NCBI GenBank assembly: GCA_964483405.1
Contig: CAZABC010000030.1
Location: 1-28,299 of the forward strand
Direction: 5' to 3'
Length of the DNA stretch: 28,299 nucleotides
Source: CAZABC01 sp964483405
GTDB lineage: Bacteria; Chloroflexota; Limnocylindria; Limnocylindrales; CSP1-4
Every line of letters begins with the position of its first letter. Position 1 is the stretch's first letter. The position numbers and the translations under genes are program-made. This document shows positions 1 to 7,167 of the stretch, piece after piece. A model generated the notes under the pieces. That model had not been told where the DNA came from and made no database searches. It was given only the letters and a program-made list of their open reading frames with translations.

Positions 1-77
1 TGGTGCCCCCAAGGGGATTCGAACCCCTGATCTCCACCTTGAAAGGGTGGCGTCCTAGGCCTCTAGACGATGGGGGC
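1..77 (-). tRNA. trnE: tRNA-Glu (anticodon TTC)
   Basis: On the minus strand the sequence folds as a complete tRNA. The acceptor stem is GCCCCCA paired with TGGGGGC. The anticodon stem CCACC/GGTGG encloses loop CTTTCAA, which gives anticodon TTC (Glu). The T arm is AGGGG-TTCGAAT-CCCCT, and the CCA tail is encoded in the DNA (window bases 1-3). The gene touches the window edge, so its downstream (3') neighbourhood is not visible. Bases 78-158 between this gene and the next hold a GC-rich stretch with no gene; no clear promoter for the tRNA was identified there. Confidence 0.96.
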
Positions 78-158
78 CGGAGTCGCGCCTGCCACGACCG
101 GCCGACGGAGCCCGTTCCGAGACCGGCGGCGGCGGCCGCCGGAGTGTAGCAGGACCGC

Positions 159-569
159 TCAGCCGCCCCAGAGGAGCGCGAGCACGGCCGCGACGGCGAA
201 GCAACCGAAGGCGATGAGCGCGGCCAATCCGCCGCCGAGCGCCTTGGCGAACGCCGAGGCCTCGCGCTCCTCGGCCGCCGCCCGGTAGATGCCGACGGCC
301 GCCGCGACGGCGAGGGCGGAGAAGACGATGCCGAGGACGAAGGCGCCGGTGGCGAGCAGCGGGATCTGCGAGGCGTCGCGGACGGTCAGCGCGTAGAGGC
401 CGAAGGCGACCGACCCGACCAGTGCGATCGCGAGGGTCAGCCGGGTCGGCGTGAGCCGCGGGCCGCGGCGCGGGGCCCGCGACGGTCCGGCAGGGCGGGT
501 CGGGCCGACGGAGCGGGTCGGCGCGGACCGGTCGCCGGCCGGACGGGCATGGGGCGGTCGGGCGCTCAC
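159..569 (-). CDS. small hypothetical membrane protein, three predicted TM helices
   Basis: A 136-residue protein of no family I recognise. Residues 1-42 are Pro/Arg/Ala-rich, basic and probably disordered. Three hydrophobic segments follow at about 44-63, 70-95 and 109-134, separated by short loops; the loop near residues 96-108 is charged (AAAEEREASAF). It is therefore likely an inner-membrane protein, with a basic N-terminus suggesting a cytoplasmic start. The GTG start has no Shine-Dalgarno sequence. Instead an extended -10 element lies six bases upstream, consistent with a leaderless transcript. It is the last gene of the leftward run, 44 bases after the methyltransferase stop. Function unknown; its reality is supported by clean codon bias and the membrane pattern. 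Confidence 0.7.
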   Translation of the reverse strand: MSARPPHARPAGDRSAPTRSVGPTRPAGPSRAPRRGPRLTPTRLTLAIALVGSVAFGLYALTVRDASQIPLLATGAFVLGIVFSALAVAAAVGIYRAAAEEREASAFAKALGGGLAALIAFGCFAVAAVLALLWGG

Positions 570-575
570 GGGTTC

Positions 576-584
576 AGCCTAGCA
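576..584 (-). promoter_or_regulatory. extended -10 box for a leaderless start of the small membrane protein
   Basis: The minus strand reads TGCTAGGCT, an extended -10 (TGn plus TAGGCT), ending six bases before the GTG at 569. No -35 hexamer and no ribosome binding site are visible. This spacing would place the transcription start at or next to the GTG. It is a sequence-only prediction. Confidence 0.4.
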
Positions 585-613
585 GGACGCAGCGGCCGGC
601 CCGGCGCGTGCCG

Positions 614-1222
614 TCAGCTGCCGGCGCGCGACCGGTGGTAGACGGCCACGTTGTAGGCCAGCCGCGGCCGGCTCAGCGCGGCCGCGAGCGACGCCCCGGC
701 CTCGCCGAACGCCGTCGCGAGGACGTCGCTCGCCTCCTCGACCGACTCGAAGGTCCACCAGCAGTGGACGACCCGGACCTTGAACCCGCCCCGCAGGAAC
801 GGGCCGTCGCGACGGCTCCAGGCGCCGAGCTCCGGCCGGTCGGCAGTCCCGAGACGGGACACGTCATCGCGACCGTAGTCGTGGACGACGAGGAGCCGGC
901 CGCCGGGCCGGAGGACGCGGTCCGCCTCGGCGAGCTCGGCGCCGTCGACGCCGCGGTAGCAGGTGTACGCGCCGACGAGGACGTCGAGGCTCCCGTCGGG
1001 CAGGCCGAGCTCCCGGGCGTCGCCCGGGGCGACGACGACGCGGGCGCCGGCCGCCGCCATCGCGTCGGTGAGCCGGCCGTCACCCGGGTCGACGATGGCG
1101 ACGTCGCGGCCGGCGATCGGGCCGAGGGCGTCGAGTGCGCGCAGGAGCTTGCCGGCCCGGTCGATGTGCGAGGCCAGGCGTGCGGCGTGGGCGGCAGGGA
1201 TGAGCGGGCTGAGGTCGGACAC
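614..1222 (-). CDS. class I SAM-dependent methyltransferase-like protein
   Basis: About 202 residues with the fold pattern of a small class I methyltransferase (Methyltransf_11/25 type). A Rossmann start 'VAIVDPGDGRLTDAM' is followed by an acidic strand, 'LGLPDGSLDVLVGAYT' and the post-motif 'LRPGGRLLVVHDYGRDDV'. Motif I is degenerate (DPGDG rather than DxGxGxG), so cofactor binding is likely but not certain, and the substrate is unknown. An in-frame GTG at 1252 would lengthen it by ten residues. I prefer the GTG at 1222 because a TATACT -10 box lies between the two starts and neither start has a Shine-Dalgarno sequence. It follows the phosphatase gene by a short gap. Confidence 0.75.
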   Translation of the reverse strand: MSDLSPLIPAAHAARLASHIDRAGKLLRALDALGPIAGRDVAIVDPGDGRLTDAMAAAGARVVVAPGDARELGLPDGSLDVLVGAYTCYRGVDGAELAEADRVLRPGGRLLVVHDYGRDDVSRLGTADRPELGAWSRRDGPFLRGGFKVRVVHCWWTFESVEEASDVLATAFGEAGASLAAALSRPRLAYNVAVYHRSRAGS

Positions 1223-1231
1223 GGAGCCGCG

Positions 1232-1237
1232 AGTATA
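1232..1237 (-). promoter_or_regulatory. -10 box (TATACT) before the methyltransferase start
   Basis: The minus strand carries TATACT nine bases upstream of the GTG at 1222. No convincing -35 is visible. If used, the mRNA would have almost no leader, matching the pattern at the next gene downstream. The box would lie inside the coding region if translation began at the GTG at 1252. Confidence 0.35.
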
Positions 1238-1276
1238 GGCGCGCCCGGCCACCGGGTGGTCGGGCCCGTCCGGCCC

Positions 1277-2074
1277 TCAGGACCGGTCGATGAATGCCTC
1301 GCGGAGCGCCCGTCGCGCCGCCGCGTCGACCCCGAGCCCGGAGCCGAAGTAGGCGTCCGCGTCGCCGAACCGCTCGCCGACCTCGGCCAGCGCCGCCTCG
1401 AGGTAGGACGCCCGGACGCCGATGAGCGGGCGGAGCAGCTCCGGATCGCCGCCCCGGTCGCGGAACGCCGCGAGCTCCCGGGCGAACAGCGCCTCCGTCG
1501 CCTGGTTGCTCGCGAGGTAGTCGTCGAGGACGGCCGCCTCCGGCACGCCGAGCAGGAGCAGGAGTGCGGCGACGGCCCAGCCGGTCCGGTCCTTGCCGGT
1601 CGTGCAGTGGACGAGGCCGGGCCGGCTCGGGGCGGCCGCCAGGTCGCGGAACATCGAGCCGTACCCGCGACGGGCGCTGTCGAGATGGACGAACTCGCGG
1701 TAGCGCGCCTCGAAGTAGCGGATCGCGCCGCCGTCGGCGAGCGCGGCGGTCACCGTCGGGACGTCCCGCATCATCGTCATGAGGTGGAACGGCCGGTCCT
1801 CCGCCGCCGCATCGGCGAGGACGTCGGCGACGACCAGGCGAGCCCCCTCGGGCAGCCGGTCAGGTCGGGCCGACCGCTCGTCGGCGGTGCGGAGGTCGTA
1901 GACCGTCCGGATGCCGAGCCGGCCGACGGTCGCGAGCCCGTCCCCGTCGAGGCCGCCGAGATCGGTGGACCGGTACAGGAGCCCCACCCGGACCCGTCCA
2001 CCGCCGGCGACCGGATGGCCGCCGACGTCACGCAGGTTGGCGAGCGGCGGCGATCCGGCCGGCACGGTGCCCAC
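1277..2074 (-). CDS. tyrosine-protein phosphatase (Y_phosphatase3 / SIW14-like family)
   Basis: A 265-residue protein with the protein-tyrosine-phosphatase loop HCTTGKDRTG: H156, nucleophile C157 and R163 fit HC(X5)R. The N-terminal 'ANLRDVGGHPV' segment and 'GLLYRSTDL' are typical of the bacterial Y_phosphatase3 family (MptpB-like), which removes phosphate from Tyr or Ser residues or from phosphoinositides in known members. The start is GTG at 2074, twelve bases after the E2 gene stop, so it is probably co-transcribed with the dehydrogenase genes. No signal peptide is seen, so it should be cytoplasmic. The substrate cannot be read from context; a regulatory role on the dehydrogenase is conceivable but not supported by any motif. 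Confidence 0.88.
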   Translation of the reverse strand: MGTVPAGSPPLANLRDVGGHPVAGGGRVRVGLLYRSTDLGGLDGDGLATVGRLGIRTVYDLRTADERSARPDRLPEGARLVVADVLADAAAEDRPFHLMTMMRDVPTVTAALADGGAIRYFEARYREFVHLDSARRGYGSMFRDLAAAPSRPGLVHCTTGKDRTGWAVAALLLLLGVPEAAVLDDYLASNQATEALFARELAAFRDRGGDPELLRPLIGVRASYLEAALAEVGERFGDADAYFGSGLGVDAAARRALREAFIDRS

Positions 2075-2086
2075 CGCTCCGCCCGG

Positions 2087-3364
2087 CTACCCGAGCGCGT
2101 CCCGGCGCAGCCCGCGGTGGTCCTCGAGCCGGCGGCGGACAGCGTTGACGAAGCGCGCCCCGAGCTCGCCGTCCACCTGACGGTGATCGGCGGTCAGGGT
2201 CAGCTTCATGATCGACCGGATGGCGATCCCGTCGCCGAGGGCGACCGGGGTCGGCTGCGCCCCCCCGACGGCGAGGATCCCCGACTCGCCCGGGTTGATG
2301 ATCGCCGTGAACTCGTCGACGCCGAACATCCCGAGATTCGACACGGTGAACGTGCTGCCGGTGAGCTCGTCGGGCGACAGCCGCCCGTCCCGGGCGCCCC
2401 GGACGAGTCGCTCGGCCTCGGCGTGCAGCCCGTGGATGCTCCGGTCCTGCGCGTCGCGGATGACCGGCACGACGAGCCCGGCCGGCAACGAGACGGCGAG
2501 CCCGAGGTGGACCCGGCGGCGGGGCCAGACCGACACGCCGTCCGTCCGGGCGTTGACGTCCGGGAGCTCGACGAGCGCCTGGGCGACGGCCGAGAGGACG
2601 TAGTCGGTCACGGACAGGTCGATGCCGGTGGCATTGAGGTCGCGGCGAAGGGCCTGCAGCCCGGTCACGTCCACGGCCGCCGTGACGGTGAACGTCGGGA
2701 TCGTCGTCGCGCTGAGGGTGAGCCGTTCCGCGATGACGCGCCGCATCCGGGTCAGCGGTCGCGGCGGCTCTTCGCCATCCCCGGGCGCGGCCGGCAGGGG
2801 CGCGGTCGCGAGGGGCGTCGGGGCCGGCTCGGCGGGCGCCGGCGCGGCCGATCCGGGCGTCGTCGTCCCGGACGCCGCGAGCACGTCACGCTCGGTGATC
2901 CGGCCGCCGGGGCCGGAGCCGGCGATCCGGCGCGGGTCGATGCCGGCTTCGGCAGCCGCGCGGGCGGCCCGCGGGCTGATCCGCAGCCGCTCGCCGCCGG
3001 GTGCCGCAGCGGTGGCCGCCACGGGCGCCGCCGCCAACGGCTGAGGCGGGGCCGTCGCGGCCATCGGCGCCACCCCGTCCACGCTCACCGGAGCCTGGCT
3101 CGCCGGCGCCTCCGGGATCGCCTCGCCGGGCTCGCCGACCCAGGCACAGACCGTGTTGACCGGGACCGTCGCGCCCTCGGGGGCCACGATCGCGAGGAGC
3201 ACGCCCTCGTCGAACGCCTCGACCTCCATCGTCGACTTGTCGGTCTCGATCTCGAACAGGACGTCGCCCCGGTGGACGGTGTCGCCGGGCTGCTTGCGCC
3301 AGAGGATGACCGTGCACTCCTCGGTCATCTGGCCGGGCCGGGGCATCAGGATCGCGTGGGCCAT
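2087..3364 (-). CDS. dihydrolipoamide acyltransferase, E2 of a 2-oxoacid dehydrogenase complex
   Basis: 425 residues with the full E2 layout. A lipoyl domain covers about 1-77, with lipoylated K43 in ETDKSTMEVEA. An Ala/Pro-rich linker follows. The peripheral subunit-binding domain is at about 127-162 (RISPRAARAAAEAG...GRITERDVL). A second Ala/Pro linker leads to the acyltransferase domain at about 203-425, with active-site HRQVDG (H394, D398). It transfers the acyl group made by E1 to CoA. Its ATG overlaps the E1 stop by one base (TGATG), so the two are translationally coupled. Sequence alone does not decide between pyruvate, branched-chain 2-oxoacid and acetoin as substrate. No E3 (lipoamide dehydrogenase) gene is in the window. 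Confidence 0.93.
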   Translation of the reverse strand: MAHAILMPRPGQMTEECTVILWRKQPGDTVHRGDVLFEIETDKSTMEVEAFDEGVLLAIVAPEGATVPVNTVCAWVGEPGEAIPEAPASQAPVSVDGVAPMAATAPPQPLAAAPVAATAAAPGGERLRISPRAARAAAEAGIDPRRIAGSGPGGRITERDVLAASGTTTPGSAAPAPAEPAPTPLATAPLPAAPGDGEEPPRPLTRMRRVIAERLTLSATTIPTFTVTAAVDVTGLQALRRDLNATGIDLSVTDYVLSAVAQALVELPDVNARTDGVSVWPRRRVHLGLAVSLPAGLVVPVIRDAQDRSIHGLHAEAERLVRGARDGRLSPDELTGSTFTVSNLGMFGVDEFTAIINPGESGILAVGGAQPTPVALGDGIAIRSIMKLTLTADHRQVDGELGARFVNAVRRRLEDHRGLRRDALG

Positions 3365-5667
3365 CAGACGAGCATCCGCGCGGCGACGACGATGTCGTCG
3401 GCACCGGGCAGGAAGGCCCGCTCCAGGCTCTGGGCCTGGGGCGAGATCCCGTTCAGGGCGCCGATCCGGGCGACCGGCGCGTCGAGGAAGTCGAAGGCCT
3501 CGTATCCGATCCGGGCCGCGACCTCGTTGACGAAGCTGCCGCCGAGCACCGCCTGGGCCGCGACGACGCAGCGGCCGGTCCTGCGGACCGAGGCGAGGAC
3601 CGTCTCCATGTCGACCGGGACGAGGCTCCGGAGATCGACGACCTCGGCCGACAGCCCGTCCTCCGCCGCCAGCCGGTCCGCCGCCACGAGGGCGTCCGGC
3701 ACGGCCGGTCCCCAGGCGACGAGCGTCACGTCCGAGCCCTCACGGGCGATGCTGGCGACGCCGATCGGCACGAGGTGCTCGCCATCGGGCACGAGGCCCT
3801 TCGACGGGTACAGCCCCTGGCTCTCGACGAACAGGACCGGGTTGTTGGTCCGGATGGCGGACTTCAGCAGGCCCTTCGCGTCGGCCGGGTTCGACGGGTA
3901 GACGACCCAGATCCCCGGCAGGTGGGTGAACAGGCTCTCGAGCGACTGGCTGTGCTGGCCGCCGTAGCCCTTGCCCGCGCCGACGGAAGCGCGGATGACG
4001 AGCGGGACCTCGACCTGGCCACCGCTCATGTAGTGCCACTTCGCCGCCTGGTTGGCGATCTGGTCGGACGCCATGAGGGCGAAGTCCATGTACATCAGCT
4101 CGACGACCGGTCGCAGCCCGACGATCGCCGCGCCGACCGCGGTGCCGCAGATCGCCGCCTCCGAGATCGGCGTGTTGAAGACCCGGTCGCGGCCGAACGA
4201 CTCGAGGAGGCCCTTGGTCAGCTTGAAGGCCCCCCCGTAGTCGGCGACGTCCTCGCCGTAGAAGATGACCCGGCGGTCCCGGAGCATCTCCTCGGCCAGG
4301 GCCTCCCGCAGCGCGTCGCGGTAGGTGATCGCGCCGTCGCCGGCCCGCTTCGACTCGGGCAGCGGCGCGAGCAGCGGGGCGTCCGCCCGGTCCGCCGGGA
4401 CCACGTCGGAGCCCCCGTCGGTGTAGAGGAAGCGGAGCGCGTCGGCGGGGTCCGGGTCGGTCGCACCGGCGGCCCGGACCGCCGCCCGCGCGTTGCGGTC
4501 GCGGGCCCGGGTCTCGATCGCCGCGACGGCCGCGTCGTCGGCCACCCCCGCCGCGACGAGCTGCCCCTTGAGCCGCTCGATCGCGTCCACCGCGCGCCAG
4601 GCCGCCTCCTCGTCGCGGGTCCGGTACTCGTTCCGCGGGTCGGACAGCGAGTGGCCGTAGTAGCGGTACGTGCTTGCCTCGATGAGCACCGGGCCCTCGC
4701 CCGACCGGCACAGCGCCACCGCCCGGCGGACGGCGTCGCGGACGGCGAGGACGTCCATCCCGTTGACCGTCTCCGCGTGCATCACGTCGTCGGCGAAGCC
4801 CGCCGCGCGCCGGGCGAGATGGGCGACGCCCATGACCTCGTCGTCGCTCCGGTGGGTCATCCCGTAGTGGTTGTTCTGGATGAAGAAGATGATCGGCAGG
4901 CCGTAGGGATGGTCGCCGGCGAGGTGGTTCGTCCACTGGGCCTGGGCCGCCCAGTTGAGCGACTCGAGGACGACCCCGTTGGCGTACGCGCCGTCCCCGG
5001 CGAAGCAGCAGACGACCCGGTCGGTCCGCTCGTAGCGGTGGGCCATCGCCGCGCCCGTGGCGATCGGGACGCTGCCCCCGACGATCGCGTTGGCGCCGAG
5101 GTTGCCGGTCGAGAAGTCGCCGATGTGCATCCCGCCCCCGCGGCCGGCGCCGTAGCCCTCCTCCTTGCCGAACAGCTCGGCGATGACCCGGAAGACATGC
5201 TCCTCGAGGGCCGCCTCTAGGAGCGCTGCGCGGTCGCCGGCGGTGGCGCCGGGGACGCGGGCACGCAGCTCGTCGTCCGTCATCCGGCGGATGGCCGAGA
5301 ACCCCTTCGCGATGGCATCGCCGTGGCCGCGGTGCGAGCTCGTCACGTGGTCGTCGATCCGGAGGACGCTGCAGGCGCCGACCGGCGAGGCCTCCTGGCC
5401 GATCGAGACGTGGGTGGGGCCGCGGTAGTCGTAGCCGGGCAGCGGCTCGTAGCCGCCCGATCGGAGCCGGACGATCATCTCCTCGACCTCGCGGATCGCG
5501 AGCATGTCGTCGAGGAGCTCGAGGGCCTCCGACGCGGCGATCCCACCCGCCTCCATCTCCGAGGCCAGGTCGCCCGCCCAGGTGAAGCCGCGGATCGTCC
5601 CGCAGGACGCCTCGAACGGCGCGAAGTCCGGACGGGCGTCGCTGCGATAGACGGGGTCGGCGGTCAT
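3364..5667 (-). CDS. fused alpha-beta E1 of a 2-oxoacid (pyruvate / branched-chain / acetoin) dehydrogenase
   Basis: 767 residues joining both E1 subunits in one chain. The alpha half (about 1-415) carries the thiamine-diphosphate motif GDGAYANG (224-231) with N265-N266, plus the phosphorylation-loop-like segment YRYYGHSLSDPRNEYR. A linker covers about 416-445. The beta half (446-767) has GEDVADYGGAFK, catalytic-type Glu in ISEAAICG (E503), and 'VEVPLVIRASVGAGKGYGGQHSQS'. The enzyme decarboxylates a 2-oxoacid and passes the acyl group to the E2 lipoyl arm. Start ATG at 5667 has GGAGG eight bases upstream. Separate alpha and beta genes are the common arrangement; fused forms occur in several bacterial groups. 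It follows the DeoR-type gene by 34 bases. Confidence 0.93.
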   Translation of the reverse strand: MTADPVYRSDARPDFAPFEASCGTIRGFTWAGDLASEMEAGGIAASEALELLDDMLAIREVEEMIVRLRSGGYEPLPGYDYRGPTHVSIGQEASPVGACSVLRIDDHVTSSHRGHGDAIAKGFSAIRRMTDDELRARVPGATAGDRAALLEAALEEHVFRVIAELFGKEEGYGAGRGGGMHIGDFSTGNLGANAIVGGSVPIATGAAMAHRYERTDRVVCCFAGDGAYANGVVLESLNWAAQAQWTNHLAGDHPYGLPIIFFIQNNHYGMTHRSDDEVMGVAHLARRAAGFADDVMHAETVNGMDVLAVRDAVRRAVALCRSGEGPVLIEASTYRYYGHSLSDPRNEYRTRDEEAAWRAVDAIERLKGQLVAAGVADDAAVAAIETRARDRNARAAVRAAGATDPDPADALRFLYTDGGSDVVPADRADAPLLAPLPESKRAGDGAITYRDALREALAEEMLRDRRVIFYGEDVADYGGAFKLTKGLLESFGRDRVFNTPISEAAICGTAVGAAIVGLRPVVELMYMDFALMASDQIANQAAKWHYMSGGQVEVPLVIRASVGAGKGYGGQHSQSLESLFTHLPGIWVVYPSNPADAKGLLKSAIRTNNPVLFVESQGLYPSKGLVPDGEHLVPIGVASIAREGSDVTLVAWGPAVPDALVAADRLAAEDGLSAEVVDLRSLVPVDMETVLASVRRTGRCVVAAQAVLGGSFVNEVAARIGYEAFDFLDAPVARIGALNGISPQAQSLERAFLPGADDIVVAARMLV

Positions 5668-5705
5668 CGGTCGGGCCTCCAGGGGGCGCGGTCGGGGTCG
5701 GTCAT
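5664..5705 (-). CDS. 13-codon bridging mini-ORF between regulator and E1 (tentative)
   Basis: On the minus strand an ATG overlaps the DeoR-gene stop as ATGA, and the same frame runs 13 codons (MTDPDRAPWRPDR) to a TGA that overlaps the E1 start codon, again as ATGA. The two intercistronic junctions are thus tiled by one tiny frame that contains the E1 Shine-Dalgarno. This geometry could carry ribosomes from one gene to the next by termination-reinitiation. It may also be chance, since the peptide has no recognisable feature. Confidence 0.2.
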   Translation of the reverse strand: MTDPDRAPWRPDR

Positions 5706-6472
5706 GCCACGATCACCCGGATGTGGCGGCGCTCGAGGACGCGGACCGTCCGATCGTCGATCCGATCGTCGGTCACGAGGATGTCGACGTCCGTGAGCCG
5801 ACCCGCCCGGACGAGCGAGCGGGTCGACAGCTTCGCCGCGTCGGCGAGGACGATGACCTCGCGGGCGCGGGTGAGGACGAGCTCCTTCGTGTAGGCCTCC
5901 GACGGGTCGGTCGTCATCAGGCCGTCCTCGAGCGACAGCGCGTACGTGCCCATCAGGGCGCGATCGACCTGGAGGTCGTCGAGGATCGAGCGGGTCAACG
6001 GACCGACGAGCGCCTGGCTGGTCGCCCGGACCTCGCCGCCGATGACGATGAGGCGCGGCCCGCGCCCCATGAGCTCCATCGCCACCGGCAGGCTGTTCGT
6101 CACGACGGTCATGCGGCTCCAGCCGTGGAGCAGCCGGGCGACGGCGAGGACCGTGCTCCCGCTGTCGAGGTAGATCGTGTCGTCGGGCGCGAGGAGCTCG
6201 ACCACCCGGCCGGCGATCCGCGCCTTCTCGGCCGCCGCGGTCGCCGCCTTCGCCTCGAAGCGAGGCTCGCCGGCTCGCTCGTCGAGGGCGACGGCGCCGC
6301 CGTGGACCCGCCGCAGCCGGCCCTCGGCCGCCAGCTCGTCGAGATCGCGCCGCACGGTGGCCTGCGAGACGCCGAGCGCGGCCGTGAGCTCGTCGAGACG
6401 GACGGCCCGGCGGGCCTCGACGATCGCGCCGAGGCGCTGGCGGCGGAGGTCGGCGAGATCCGCGGTCGCCAC
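5702..6472 (-). CDS. DeoR/GlpR-family transcriptional regulator
   Basis: 256 residues, the usual DeoR length. The N-terminal helix-turn-helix (about 9-62) reads 'RRQRLGAIVEARRAVRLDEL', then 'LGVSQATVRRDLDELAAEG' and the family signature RRVHGGAV. The C-terminal DeoRC sensor domain has 'LDSGSTVLAVARLL', 'VVTNSLPVAMEL' and 'VIGGEV', the part that senses a phosphorylated sugar or related effector in known members. The frame is open further upstream, but that extension lies opposite the divergent redox gene and lacks family similarity. GTG at 6472 gives the correct family length. It is probably an autoregulated repressor of the E1-E2 operon it leads; this is inference from position. Confidence 0.88.
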   Translation of the reverse strand: MATADLADLRRQRLGAIVEARRAVRLDELTAALGVSQATVRRDLDELAAEGRLRRVHGGAVALDERAGEPRFEAKAATAAAEKARIAGRVVELLAPDDTIYLDSGSTVLAVARLLHGWSRMTVVTNSLPVAMELMGRGPRLIVIGGEVRATSQALVGPLTRSILDDLQVDRALMGTYALSLEDGLMTTDPSEAYTKELVLTRAREVIVLADAAKLSTRSLVRAGRLTDVDILVTDDRIDDRTVRVLERRHIRVIVA

Positions 6473-6504
6473 CGGCTCAGCCGCCAACGAGCAATTTCGG
6501 CCAC

Positions 6505-6545
6505 AACATGTCCAGAAGTTAGCACGGTCGCGCATGTTCTTGCAA
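6505..6545 (-). promoter_or_regulatory. promoter and inverted repeat upstream of the DeoR-type gene
   Basis: On the minus strand a -35 TTGCAA (6540-6545) and a -10 TAACTT (6516-6521) are 18 bases apart. An inverted repeat, AACATG (6505-6510) and CATGTT (6533-6538), has one arm in the spacer and the other at the expected transcription start. That is a plausible site for autoregulation by the DeoR protein. Binding is inferred only. Confidence 0.4.
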
Positions 6546-6577
6546 GCCGGACGAGTGCCGGTGATCCACGACCGGAC

Positions 6578-6583
6578 TAGCAT
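6578..6583 (+). promoter_or_regulatory. -10 box for a leaderless start of the C_GCAxxG_C_C gene
   Basis: TAGCAT ends exactly six bases before the GTG at 6590, and there is no Shine-Dalgarno between them. This is the same geometry as at the small membrane protein gene. No good -35 is visible. Confidence 0.35.
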
Positions 6584-6589
6584 CCGGTC

Positions 6590-7114
6590 GTGGCAGCGGA
6601 ACGTCCCGGCGGGACGGACGAGGCGATCGCCCTGGCCCGCCGCCTGTTCCTCGACCGGCGCAACCTGTACGGCTGCGCCGAGACGACGTTCGTCGTGCTC
6701 AAGCGGGCGTACGGCCTCGACGAGCCCGACGACGCCTCGGCCGCCATGGCCCTCAACGGCGGGGTGGCGTACAGCGGCGGCCCGTGCGGAGCGATCACCG
6801 GCGGCGCCCTGGCGGTCGGGCTGCTCGCCGGCCGCCGGATCGCCGATCACCGGGAGGCGAAGCGGATCGCCCGCGAGCTCGTCGCGGGGCTGATGGACGA
6901 CTTCCGGGCCGCGCACGACGCCGTCGACTGCCGGGAGCTGATCGGCCTCGACCTGCGGGCCCCGGGTGCGCACCGGGCGTTCCTCCGCAGCCGCGTCTGG
7001 GAGGACCGCTGCATGGGCCAGATCGAGTTCGCGGTCCGCCGACTGGCGCCGCTCGCGGACCCGCCGACCTGGGACGACGCCGTGGCCCGGATCGACGGCG
7101 CGTCGCCCCGATAG
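6590..7114 (+). CDS. C_GCAxxG_C_C family redox-type protein
   Basis: 174 residues matching the C_GCAxxG_C_C family (putative redox-active proteins). 'YGCAETTFVVLKRAYGL' is followed by 'NGGVAYSGGPCGAITGGALAVGLL', then 'DFRAAHDAVDCRELIGLDL' and a later Cys in 'WEDRCMGQIEFAVRRL'. The conserved Cys residues of the motif are present except the first, which is replaced (NLYGCA). The family is widespread, with small soluble proteins of unknown exact role, often in anaerobes, thought to bind metal or undergo thiol redox. GTG start at 6590 is chosen from the -10 spacing. Its stop codon TAG overlaps a TAGACT box that may serve the next gene. Confidence 0.85.
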   Translation: MAAERPGGTDEAIALARRLFLDRRNLYGCAETTFVVLKRAYGLDEPDDASAAMALNGGVAYSGGPCGAITGGALAVGLLAGRRIADHREAKRIARELVAGLMDDFRAAHDAVDCRELIGLDLRAPGAHRAFLRSRVWEDRCMGQIEFAVRRLAPLADPPTWDDAVARIDGASPR

Positions 7115-7167
7115 ACTGAAGCGTCGCCGGTCATCGAGCGCCCGGCGTCGTCACGACAGGAGCCCCG

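Noticed and set aside
1..77. tRNA-Glu as an integration site of a genomic island
   Set aside because: The 3' end where integration normally occurs faces out of the window. No integrase and no repeated tRNA end were noticed inside.
608..3901. Very long plus-strand frame opposite the methyltransferase, phosphatase and E2 genes
   Set aside because: The translation is low-complexity Arg/Gly/Asp/Val-rich with no family features. It is the usual shadow of GC-rich minus-strand genes that themselves carry clear motifs.
5756..5780. ATCGTCGATCCGATCGTC repeat in the DeoR coding region as another operator
   Set aside because: It lacks the AT-rich ATCGATTATCGA core and lies inside coding sequence rich in GATC/TCG codon pairs.
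6473..6973. N-terminal extension of the DeoR-type gene
   Set aside because: It lies opposite the C_GCAxxG_C_C gene, has no DeoR similarity and contains the predicted promoter. GTG at 6472 gives the family's normal length.
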